This document shows, in pieces, positions 1-5,695 of a DNA stretch of 8,873 nucleotides; positions within the stretch are counted from its first letter, which is position 1, and every line of letters begins with the position of its first letter. Source of the DNA: Candidatus Avipropionibacterium avicola (GTDB lineage Bacteria; Actinomycetota; Actinomycetes; Propionibacteriales; Propionibacteriaceae). The position numbers and the translations under genes were made by a program. The notes under the pieces were generated by a model. That model worked only from the letters and a program-made list of their open reading frames with translations, ran no database searches and had not been told where the DNA came from. The DNA lies in NCBI GenBank assembly GCA_018715445.1, contig DVLP01000373.1, forward strand, positions 1 to 8,873, in the 5' to 3' direction.

Positions 1-1
1 C

Positions 2-1120
2 GGCGACGTCACGACCGATCCGACGACCGGTCGTACCCCCACCGAGAGCGAGCGGATCAAGGCCACCGTCGAGCTGGCCCGCAAGGCCGAGGACATCGGC
101 CTGGACGTCTTCGCCACCGGCGAGCACCACAACCCGCCGTTCATCGCCCCGGCGAACCCGCCGATCCTGCTGGCGCACATCGCCGCGCAGACCGAGCGGA
201 TCATCCTGTCCACCTCCACCACGCTGATCACCACCAACGATCCGGTGCGGCTGGCCGAGGACTACGCCTACCTGCAGCACCTGGCCGACGGCCGCATCGA
301 CCTGATGATGGGTCGCGGCAACACCGGCCCGGTGTACCCGTGGTTCGGCAAGGACATCCGTGACGGGATCGACCTGGCGATCGAGAACTACGCGCTGCTG
401 CACCAGCTGTGGCGCGAGGACATCGTCGACTGGGAGGGCAAGCACCGCACGCCGCTGCACGGCTTCACCGCGACCCCGCGGCCGCTGGACGGGGTGCCGC
501 CGTTCGTGTGGCACGGCTCGATCCGCTCGCCCGAGATTGCCGAGCAGGCCGCGTACTACGGTGACGGCTTCTTCGCCAACCACATCTTCTGGCCGACGTA
601 CCACTTCCAGCGCCTGATCGCGCTGTACCGCAAGCGCTTCGAGCACTACGGGCACGGTCCGGCGGACCAGGCGATCGTCGGCCTGGGAGGCCAGTTCTTC
701 ATGCGCCGCAACTCGCAGGACGCGGTACGGGAGTTCCGGCCGTACTTCGACCATGCGCCGGTGTACGGCGGTGGGCCCAGCCTCGAGGACTTCACCTCGG
801 GGACCCCGCTGACCGTGGGCAGCCCGCAGGAGTTCGTGGAAAAGACGCTGAGCTTCACCGAGCACTTCGGCTACTACCAGCGCCAGCTGTTCCTGATCGA
901 CCATGCGGGTCTGCCGCAGAAGACGGTGCTGGAGCAGTTGGACCTGCTGGGTGAGGTGCTGCCCGAGCTCCGCAAGGAGTGGGAGGCCCGTCGTCCCGAG
1001 GGTGTCCCGGCCACCGCGCCGACCCACGCCCAGCGGCTCGCCGCCCTCACCGAGGGCGCGACCGCGGATCAGTCCAGCGAAGATCAGACCAGCAAGGAGA
1101 CCGAGGAGGTCCTGTCGTGA
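2..1120 (+). CDS. LLM-class flavin-dependent oxidoreductase, CE1758 type (5' partial)
   Basis: This is a luciferase-like monooxygenase: a TIM-barrel enzyme that uses reduced FMN and O2 to oxidise an organic substrate, here unknown. The reading frame is open from base 2 and runs 372 codons to the TGA at 1118-1120. The visible start (GDVTTDPTTGRTPTESER) lies close to the expected N-terminus, so I judge that only about 7-10 residues are missing. Seen motifs are FATGEHHNPPF, STSTTLITTNDP, LADGRIDLMMGRGNTGP, VWHGSIRSPEIAEQAAYYGD and GFFANHIFW. From memory these match the actinobacterial CE1758 family (TIGR04036). The C-terminus ends in a polar Ala/Thr/Glu/Ser tail. The stop overlaps the GTG of the next gene, a CE1759-type FMN reductase, so the two are translationally coupled and probably work as a two-component monooxygenase. 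The family call is firm; the substrate cannot be read from the sequence. Confidence 0.93.
   Translation, partial: GDVTTDPTTGRTPTESERIKATVELARKAEDIGLDVFATGEHHNPPFIAPANPPILLAHIAAQTERIILSTSTTLITTNDPVRLAEDYAYLQHLADGRIDLMMGRGNTGPVYPWFGKDIRDGIDLAIENYALLHQLWREDIVDWEGKHRTPLHGFTATPRPLDGVPPFVWHGSIRSPEIAEQAAYYGDGFFANHIFWPTYHFQRLIALYRKRFEHYGHGPADQAIVGLGGQFFMRRNSQDAVREFRPYFDHAPVYGGGPSLEDFTSGTPLTVGSPQEFVEKTLSFTEHFGYYQRQLFLIDHAGLPQKTVLEQLDLLGEVLPELRKEWEARRPEGVPATAPTHAQRLAALTEGATADQSSEDQTSKETEEVLS
1104..1110 (+). promoter_or_regulatory. Ribosome binding site of the FMN reductase gene
   Basis: AGGAGGT lies 6 nt before GTG 1117, inside the last codons of the monooxygenase gene. It decides the start of the downstream gene. 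The longer open frame that begins near 979 is only read-through of the overlapping gene. Confidence 0.8.
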
Positions 1121-1725
1121 CCGACACCCTGACCCGCATCGTGGTCATCTCCGGTGGCCTCGGCCAGCCGTCGAGCTCTCGTCTGCTCGGCGACCGGCTG
1201 GCCGAAGCCGTACGGACCCAGCTGGCCGAACGCGACCGCCAGGCCGAGATCGAGGTGGTGGAGCTCCGCGAGCTCGCCACCGACATCGCGCAGAACCTGG
1301 TGACCGCGGTCGAGTCGACCGCCCTGGCCAAGGCCAAGGTCGCGGTGACCGGGGCCGACGCCCTCCTGCTGGTCAGCCCCGTGTTCAACGCGGCGCCGGC
1401 CGGCCTGGTGAAGTCGTTCCTCGACCTGTTCACCGCCGACGACCTCGGCGGCATGCCGATCCTGTTGGCCGCCACCGGTGGGACCGCACGCCACTCCCTG
1501 GTCATCGACCACGGGTTGCGCCCGATCACCGCCTACCTGCGGATGTGGGCGATGCCGACCGGTGTCTTCGTGGCGACCGAGGAGTGGGGCGCCACCGGCG
1601 GCCCGACCGATCGGATCGCGCGGGCCGCCGGCGAACTGGCCGACTTCCTCGCCCGCGCTCCGCGACGCGAGGTCGTCGACCCGTACGCCGACGTCGTCCC
1701 GTTCAGCCAGCTGCTGGCTCGCTGA
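1117..1725 (+). CDS. LLM-partnered FMN reductase, CE1759 type
   Basis: This 202-residue flavodoxin-like NAD(P)H:FMN reductase probably supplies reduced FMN to the adjacent monooxygenase. The GTG start is fixed by an AGGAGGT Shine-Dalgarno 6 nt upstream and by a 4-nt overlap (GTGA) with the previous stop. Seen features are an opening beta strand RIVVISGGLG, a flavin phosphate loop at residues 12-21 (SGGLGQPSSS), and ALLLVSPVFNAAPAGLVKSF, the usual FMN-reductase segment before a helix. A C-terminal stretch, PILLAATGGTARHSLVIDHG, is typical of the CE1759 family (TIGR04037, from memory). The length is normal and there is no signal peptide or membrane segment, so it is cytosolic. The stop codon lies inside one arm of a long inverted repeat shared with the converging gene. 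Confidence 0.92.
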   Translation: MTDTLTRIVVISGGLGQPSSSRLLGDRLAEAVRTQLAERDRQAEIEVVELRELATDIAQNLVTAVESTALAKAKVAVTGADALLLVSPVFNAAPAGLVKSFLDLFTADDLGGMPILLAATGGTARHSLVIDHGLRPITAYLRMWAMPTGVFVATEEWGATGGPTDRIARAAGELADFLARAPRREVVDPYADVVPFSQLLAR

Positions 1726-1784
1726 GCCGACCGGGGTACGGGCTGGCTTGGGCTGGGCCGCCACCGACCGGTGAGCGGCTCAGC
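1721..1784. terminator. Inverted repeat spanning both stop codons of convergent genes
   Basis: GCTGAGCCG at 1721-1729 is the exact inverse complement of CGGCTCAGC at 1776-1784. The stem extends by ACCGG (1730-1734) pairing with CCGGT (1768-1772), with a 3-nt bulge (1773-1775) and a loop of 33 nt. The arms contain the TGA of the FMN reductase (1723-1725) and the TGA of the glycosidase (complement of 1780-1782). There is no U tract on either strand, so this is at best a GC-rich bidirectional stop signal of the kind common in high-GC actinobacteria. That function is inferred. Confidence 0.5.
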
Positions 1785-3090
1785 CGGCCGGCAGCCACGC
1801 CATCGCGTCGCCGACCTTGCGCTGGGTCGTCTCACCCTGCGGCAGGTTCACCAACTCGCCGTTGGCGACCATCGTGGTCGAGCCGCCGCCGTCGAGGTTG
1901 ATCGCATCGACCATGCCGAGATCCCGGGCGATCTGGGCGCTCTCCCACATCGACGATCCGACGCTGGTGGTGCTGCGACCGTCGACCACGACCAGCTTCC
2001 AGACACCGTCGGCGGTCTGGCCGACGAAGGTCCGGGGGTGGCGCAGGAAGAAGTCCATGCCGTCCTCGGGGATCTGCTCCGCCGGCGGCACGACGCTCAC
2101 GCCGTCCTTCAGCAACGGCACCCGTCCGGTGACGGCCCAGGTGTGTGAGGTGAGCGGGATCGCGTGGCCGTCCTCGTCGACGACGCGGTCCTTCCAGGTG
2201 CCGCAGCCACCGGCCTCACCGAGGGCAGCAAGGGTCTTGGCGTCCGAACCGGTGGCCTGCACCGAGGTCTGCCCGGCCGACAGCGCGAGGCCACGGGTGT
2301 CGTGGGTCGACACCACGCAGCCCTTGGCGTCGAAGACCACCTCGACACCGTGCCCGGGCGGGGTGGCAGCGGAGAACCGGTCGTCGAACCGTACGGTGTC
2401 GCCGTCCTCGGCACAGGTCGTCTGGTCCTCGAGGTCCTCACAGGCCTCGGGGACCGACGGGCGGTGGTTCAGCCGTTCGAGGTGCAGGGTGGTGCCGGGC
2501 ATGGTGAGGGTCCCGGTCCAGGTGGTCTTGGTGATCTGCATCCGGTTGGTCTGCGAGTTGAAGATCAGGTCGACCTCACGCTCCTGGGTGAGGCTCGGCT
2601 CCGAGATCACCTTGCCGCCACGGATGGCCAGGCCACCGGCGTCGCCGGGGTAGTCCGCGTCGCCGGTGAAGGTGAAGAAGCTCGAGTTGATCGCGGCGAG
2701 CGCGCCGGCGTACTGGGCGATGTCCTGCACGGTCTCGGTCTCGGCGATCGTGGGGCCGTCGGCGACGACCATCCTGCCCTTGGCCACGCTCGGGTCGATC
2801 GACAGCACGTTGACCACCCAGGGGCCGGTCGTGGTGGTACGGATGTCGTCGGGGTCGTCCAGCGGAAGGCCCCGGTCGATCCTGGTCAGGGTGACGCCGG
2901 GGGCGATGTCGATGACGTTGCGGGTCTCGGGCAACCCTGGATCACCGATCCCCAGCTCGGGTTCGGCCGCGGTGGCGGTGACGGGGGCAGACAGCCCGAG
3001 CGTCAGGGCAACAGCGAGACAGGCGACGATGCGGTCACGGAGGCGGCAAGGATTGCGCCGCAGGGGGATTGCGGTCATGGGAGAGGACAT
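1780..3090 (-). CDS. Secreted phosphodiester glycosidase family protein (NAGPA domain)
   Basis: This 436-residue exported protein has the domain of mammalian uncovering enzyme and bacterial YngK/DUF2233 proteins (PF09992). The family hydrolyses sugar-phosphodiester or related glycosidic bonds. The N-terminus has arginines (residues 12-20), a hydrophobic core IVACLAVALTLGLSA, and a likely signal-peptidase site near ATAAEPE at about residue 43. Key family motifs are AAINSSFFTF (about 132-141), HPRTFVGQ (351-358) and INLDGGGSTTM (397-407). Four cysteines in the exported part (about 217, 226, 258 and 296) could form disulfides. I chose ATG 3090 because AAGGAGGAGGA ends directly upstream. The in-frame GTG at 3105 would place that Shine-Dalgarno inside the coding sequence. 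The gene stands alone, convergent with the FMN reductase and divergent from the phosphatase. Family and export are well supported; the substrate is unknown. Confidence 0.9.
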   Translation of the reverse strand: MSSPMTAIPLRRNPCRLRDRIVACLAVALTLGLSAPVTATAAEPELGIGDPGLPETRNVIDIAPGVTLTRIDRGLPLDDPDDIRTTTTGPWVVNVLSIDPSVAKGRMVVADGPTIAETETVQDIAQYAGALAAINSSFFTFTGDADYPGDAGGLAIRGGKVISEPSLTQEREVDLIFNSQTNRMQITKTTWTGTLTMPGTTLHLERLNHRPSVPEACEDLEDQTTCAEDGDTVRFDDRFSAATPPGHGVEVVFDAKGCVVSTHDTRGLALSAGQTSVQATGSDAKTLAALGEAGGCGTWKDRVVDEDGHAIPLTSHTWAVTGRVPLLKDGVSVVPPAEQIPEDGMDFFLRHPRTFVGQTADGVWKLVVVDGRSTTSVGSSMWESAQIARDLGMVDAINLDGGGSTTMVANGELVNLPQGETTQRKVGDAMAWLPAG

Positions 3091-3101
3091 TCCTCCTCCT
3101 T
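3091..3101 (-). promoter_or_regulatory. Strong Shine-Dalgarno that decides the glycosidase start
   Basis: On the minus strand this reads AAGGAGGAGGA followed at once by ATG 3090. The first AGGAGG sits 4 nt from the start codon. It supports ATG 3090 over GTG 3105. A perfect TTGACA hexamer lies just upstream on the same strand (complement of 3110-3115). Confidence 0.7.
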
Positions 3102-3207
3102 CCACGGGCTGTCAAGGGTCCGTCGACCGCGGCGGGACGGGCACCGCGCGACCCCCGAGGATGGGTCTCGGTCATCGGGACGGGACCCGGGCTGGGACCG
3201 CGGTGGG

Positions 3208-3213
3208 CACAAT
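3208..3213 (+). promoter_or_regulatory. Candidate -10 box for a leaderless phosphatase transcript
   Basis: CACAAT lies exactly 7 nt before GTG 3221, which would put the transcription start on the GTG itself. The GTG has no Shine-Dalgarno, which fits leaderless translation, a frequent mode in actinobacteria. I see no good -35 hexamer, so this is tentative. The rest of the 130-bp divergent gap (3091-3220) is GC-rich, and I recognise no clear operator in it. Confidence 0.4.
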
Positions 3214-3220
3214 CGGCTGC

Positions 3221-4051
3221 GTGCCGATCCCCGGAATCCCCAGTGACGTCCCCAGCCGTGAAGCCCTCCTCGAGCACCTCGTCCGCCACCGCATCGCCGG
3301 TGACGTGGCCACGCCCCGGGAGAACAACCGGTCCCATTTCCGCAGCCTCGCCGAGGGTGACCAGTACTACTGGCTCGGCCTCGACTTCGGCGATCGGTGG
3401 ACCGACGAGCTCGACGTCCTGGCCGTCATGGTCGAGCGGTGCGGCGTCATCGCCGACCCGGAGCACGTGGAGGGTCCCGACACGATCGACCCCGAGCTGA
3501 CCGTCTCCGCCCTGGAGCGGATGGCCGATCGACTCCGCAGGGCCGGCGAGCGACGCGAGACCGTGCTGCTGGCGACCGGACACCCGGGCGGACTGCTCGA
3601 CGTGCATCGGGCCACGGCCATGGCGCTGCGGGCCGCCGGCTGCGAGGTCATGGCCATCCCCGACGACGTCACCACCGACGACGGCATGATCGTCCAGTTC
3701 GCCGATGTCGCCATGCTGAACCGCGGCGCCACGCTGCACCACACCCACTCCCCCGACGGGATGGATGCCATCCTCGACGCGCTGGAGCGAGAAGGACGCG
3801 CCTGGCCCGACCTGGTGGTCGCCGACCACGGGTGGGCCGGCTGTGCTGCACGACGCGGCCTGGACTCGCTCGGGTACGCCGACTGCAACGACCCCGGACT
3901 GTTCGTCGGTGAGGCCGAGGGCACGATGCTGGTCACCGTGCCGCTCGACGACAACGTCAAGGGCCCCCGCCCGTACGACCCGATGACGGCCTATCTGCTG
4001 GACCGGGCCGGGCTGCTGGATCCTGATCCGGCGCTGGTCGCCGTCGGCTGA
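3221..4051 (+). CDS. Putative phosphatase, actinobacterial PF15698-like family
   Basis: From GTG 3221 this encodes 276 residues of a family annotated in actinobacteria simply as phosphatase (PF15698, from memory). Its physiological substrate is not established. Seen motifs are HRIAGDVATPRENN (23-36), DRWTDELDVLAVM (58-70), LLATGHPGGLLDVH (116-129), a histidine cluster HHTHS (173-177), VVADHGWAG (199-207), YADCNDP (219-225) and PLDDNV (241-246). The many His/Asp residues in these motifs would suit a metal-dependent hydrolase; that is inference. There is no signal peptide, so it is cytosolic. I chose GTG 3221 because homology-like sequence begins soon after it and CACAAT sits 7 nt upstream; no start here has a good Shine-Dalgarno. 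In-frame ATG 3161 and GTG 3203 are alternatives. The gene is divergent from the glycosidase and is followed by a 227-bp gap, so it is probably monocistronic. Confidence 0.8.
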   Translation: MPIPGIPSDVPSREALLEHLVRHRIAGDVATPRENNRSHFRSLAEGDQYYWLGLDFGDRWTDELDVLAVMVERCGVIADPEHVEGPDTIDPELTVSALERMADRLRRAGERRETVLLATGHPGGLLDVHRATAMALRAAGCEVMAIPDDVTTDDGMIVQFADVAMLNRGATLHHTHSPDGMDAILDALEREGRAWPDLVVADHGWAGCAARRGLDSLGYADCNDPGLFVGEAEGTMLVTVPLDDNVKGPRPYDPMTAYLLDRAGLLDPDPALVAVG

Positions 4052-4078
4052 CACACGCTGCGCGGTTCTGACGGCCGC

Positions 4079-4094
4079 TGCGTCGATTGACGCA
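4079..4094 (+). other. Short hairpin downstream of the phosphatase gene
   Basis: TGCGTC (4079-4084) pairs perfectly with GACGCA (4089-4094) across a GATT loop, 27 nt after the phosphatase stop. No U tract follows. It could help end the phosphatase transcript. It also contains a TTGACG hexamer (4087-4092), but I find no matching -10 at proper spacing. Confidence 0.25.
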
Positions 4095-4123
4095 CCGTCC
4101 TACGTGGTGCCAACCGAACTACG

Positions 4124-4154
4124 GGTCGTCGACCGGCAGGTGGGGTGGTAGCGT
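4124..4154 (+). promoter_or_regulatory. Candidate promoter of the methyltransferase fusion, with overlapping palindrome
   Basis: TAGCGT at 4149-4154 fits the actinobacterial TAnnnT -10 and is identical to the -10 proposed for the small methyltransferase at 8390-8395. The hexamer 17 nt upstream (TCGTCG, 4126-4131) is a poor -35. It lies in an 11-bp palindrome, GGTCGTCGACC (4124-4134), which could be a repressor or activator site. Transcription would start near 4161. Confidence 0.4.
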
Positions 4155-4160
4155 GCGTCG

Positions 4161-4278
4161 CGAGCGCTTGGGGCGCCACCCGTCCGCGGGAAGGGCTGAG
4201 CCCACCCGAACCCAACACCTGTGAGCACCACGGTTGCTTCTGCCGGTCAGCGGACCCCGGCCCGTGAGGAGCCGCCGT
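4161..4278 (+). other. GC-rich structured 5' leader of the methyltransferase fusion gene
   Basis: If the -10 at 4149 is used, the mRNA has a leader of about 118 nt. Several helices can be drawn by eye. GCGC 4164-4167 pairs with 4173-4176. CGGG 4187-4190 pairs with CCCG 4205-4208, enclosing GGGC/GCCC (4193-4196 with 4200-4203). GCC-GGUC (4242-4248) pairs with GACC-GGC (4253-4261, CC bulge). The last hairpin ends 4 nt before the Shine-Dalgarno. Some stretches recall riboswitch cores (GGGAA, CUGUGAGC, GUCAG..GACC), but I cannot match a known class with confidence. Confidence 0.3.
4266..4271 (+). promoter_or_regulatory. Ribosome binding site of the methyltransferase fusion
   Basis: GAGGAG lies 7 nt before ATG 4279. 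It decides this start over the in-frame TTG at 4234, which would extend the protein by 15 residues through leader sequence. Confidence 0.75.
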
Positions 4279-5571
4279 ATGTCCACCCCATCACCCCACC
4301 GCAAGGGCCCCGACCCAGATCAGTTCGATCCCGATCGGTTCGATCTGGATCAGGCCCGTCGCCGGGCCAAGGAGTTGTTGGCCGCCGTGCGGGCCGGTGA
4401 TGCCGCCAGTACGAAGCGTCTGGTCCGCCCGCACGACCCGGCCCGGTTGTCCGATGCCCAGCATGCCGTCGCCGTCGAGTACGGCTTCGCCGACTGGCCC
4501 GCGGTGGTCCGTGCCACTGAACGGTTCGACGAGATCGATGCCGACGCCGTTGACTGGGATCGGGTCACCGAGGTGACCATCGTCTGCTTCCCCAGCACTG
4601 GGCAGGTCAGCCTGCTGCGCGACGGGGATCGGTGGGTGTGTCCGCACGATCGCCGCGGTGACGGCGAGGACGTGTGGGACGACTCGATCCTGCGGATCGG
4701 CTTGCAGCGCATGGGCTTTCGCCGACAGGGCACTCATGTGTCCGCCATCGACCGGACCGGTCGCCACATCGTGTTCTGGATCGACGGCGCTCCCTACACC
4801 GGGCTGCGTCCCCACCGCGATGATGCCCAGATCTGGACAGCGTCAGCGGACGAAGCCGCGGAACTGCTGCGAGCACAAGGAGATCACGCACTGGCCGGGC
4901 TCGTCGAACGTGCCGCAGAGCAACAGCGGACGATGACCTACGAACAGCACCAACGCGACCTGACACGGACGCTCACCGGGGTGTACCTGCGGGCCGAGAC
5001 CTTGCCCGGAGGATCGGGCTTCGGCGGGACCGAGCAGGACTGGCACGATGCCCGGGAGGTCCTGACCGCCGCTCTGGAAGGACTTCCGGACGATCTCGAC
5101 CGCCCCGACGCACCGGTCAGTTTCCTCGACCTCGGCTGTGCCAACGGCCACCTGGCGGCCAGCTTCGTCCCCTGGGGTGCGGCCCGGTCGGTGACGGTCG
5201 AGCCGTACGGAGTGGACCTGTCACCCGAGCTGGTGGATCGGGCGCGTACCCTGCACCCCCAGTGGGCCGATCGTTTCTGGGTGGGCGATGCGAGCACCTG
5301 GCGCCACCCGGAGGGGAAGCGGTTCGACCTGGTGCACCTGTTGCTGGACGTCTTCCCCGAGGAGTGCCGTGGCGCAGCGATCGACCATGGGCTCTCCCTG
5401 GTGACACCGGGTGGTCGGCTGTTGGTCAGCCACTACGACAACCGGCCCGAGCACTCCGCCGAGGTGATCGTGCGGGGACTCGGTCATGAGCCAGCCGGCC
5501 GGACCCCGGTCCGCGTCCGCCGTGGCAACGGCCGACCGTACGGCACCCCGTCCGTCTGGCTCCGCGCCTGA
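4279..5571 (+). CDS. Three-part protein: ankyrin-like, Nudix-like (degenerate) and SAM methyltransferase
   Basis: This 430-residue protein is probably a methyltransferase with an appended sensing or scaffold part. Residues 12-25 are an acidic D-x-D-x-F repeat. Residues 26-78 (AKELLAAVRAGDAAS...LSDAQHAVAVEYGFADWPAV) match the ankyrin-like helical module found at the front of many actinobacterial proteins. Residues 96-180 look like a Nudix fold: a strand VTIVCFPSTGQVSLLRDGDRW, then GEDVWDDSILRIGLQRMGFR where the Nudix box should be. The box's REx2EE glutamates are replaced (R-I, Q-R), so hydrolase activity is doubtful. Residues 280-386 carry the class I methyltransferase motifs: FLDLGCANGHLA (motif I), YGVDLSPELVDRAR, WVGDAS, FDLVHLLLDVFP and VTPGGRLLVSHY. 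ATG 4279 has GAGGAG 7 nt upstream. It has no signal peptide. The gene stands alone and converges on ilvA. The methyltransferase call is firm, the Nudix relation is inferred, and the substrate is unknown. Confidence 0.85.
   Translation: MSTPSPHRKGPDPDQFDPDRFDLDQARRRAKELLAAVRAGDAASTKRLVRPHDPARLSDAQHAVAVEYGFADWPAVVRATERFDEIDADAVDWDRVTEVTIVCFPSTGQVSLLRDGDRWVCPHDRRGDGEDVWDDSILRIGLQRMGFRRQGTHVSAIDRTGRHIVFWIDGAPYTGLRPHRDDAQIWTASADEAAELLRAQGDHALAGLVERAAEQQRTMTYEQHQRDLTRTLTGVYLRAETLPGGSGFGGTEQDWHDAREVLTAALEGLPDDLDRPDAPVSFLDLGCANGHLAASFVPWGAARSVTVEPYGVDLSPELVDRARTLHPQWADRFWVGDASTWRHPEGKRFDLVHLLLDVFPEECRGAAIDHGLSLVTPGGRLLVSHYDNRPEHSAEVIVRGLGHEPAGRTPVRVRRGNGRPYGTPSVWLRA
4312..4356 (+). repeat. Three 15-bp tandem units in the methyltransferase fusion N-terminus
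   Basis: Units 4312-4326, 4327-4341 and 4342-4356 each encode D-(P/L)-D-(Q/R)-(F/A), giving DPDQF, DPDRF, DLDQA. The first two differ at 4 of 15 bases and the third has diverged more. This suggests in-frame slippage that built a short acidic linker just before the ankyrin-like module. Confidence 0.6.
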
Positions 5572-5597
5572 GCCGGGCGCGCCGACCGAGCGAAACG

Positions 5598-5665
5598 GAT
5601 CCACGTCCTTCGTAGCGATCCACGCCCGCCACAGCGGGCGTGGATCAGCACAGGCGACGTGGATC
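5598..5665. repeat. Nested hairpin with four GATCCACG copies between convergent genes
   Basis: The octamer GATCCACG occurs four times: forward at 5598-5605 and 5617-5624, and inverted (CGTGGATC) at 5639-5646 and 5658-5665. The inner pair forms a perfect 13-bp stem (5617-5629 with 5634-5646) around a CACA loop. The outer pair forms a 10-bp stem (GATCCACGTC 5598-5607 with 5656-5665). It lies between the stops of the methyltransferase fusion (5571) and ilvA (5696), so it may serve as a bidirectional terminator. There is no U tract. The mirrored layout also resembles REP/BIME-type intergenic repeats or a multi-site operator. Confidence 0.8.
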
Positions 5666-5695
5666 GCGGAGGGTTGGGGCGTGCGATCGACCGGG

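Noticed and set aside
903..1901. Long open frame overlapping the monooxygenase and reductase genes in another phase
   Set aside because: It is Arg/Pro/Ala-rich with no motif, as expected for a shadow frame of GC-rich coding DNA. The same holds for the long antisense frames opposite the phosphatase, fusion and ilvA genes.
4087..4092. TTGACG as the -35 of the fusion gene promoter
   Set aside because: No TAnnnT hexamer lies 16-19 nt downstream; the bases there read CCAACC. The TAGCGT at 4149 is too far away.
4138..4190. T-box riboswitch suggested by GGGGTGGTAGCG
   Set aside because: It resembles the T-box UGGU-containing motif only loosely. There is no specifier stem, the downstream gene is not a tRNA- or amino-acid-related gene, and the segment is better explained as a TAGCGT -10 box.
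4101..4265. Cobalamin or c-di-AMP riboswitch upstream of the methyltransferase fusion
   Set aside because: Fragments such as GGGAA, CTGTGAGC and GTCAG-GACC are suggestive, but the spacing is too short and the conserved helices cannot be assigned. I keep it only as an unclassified structured leader.
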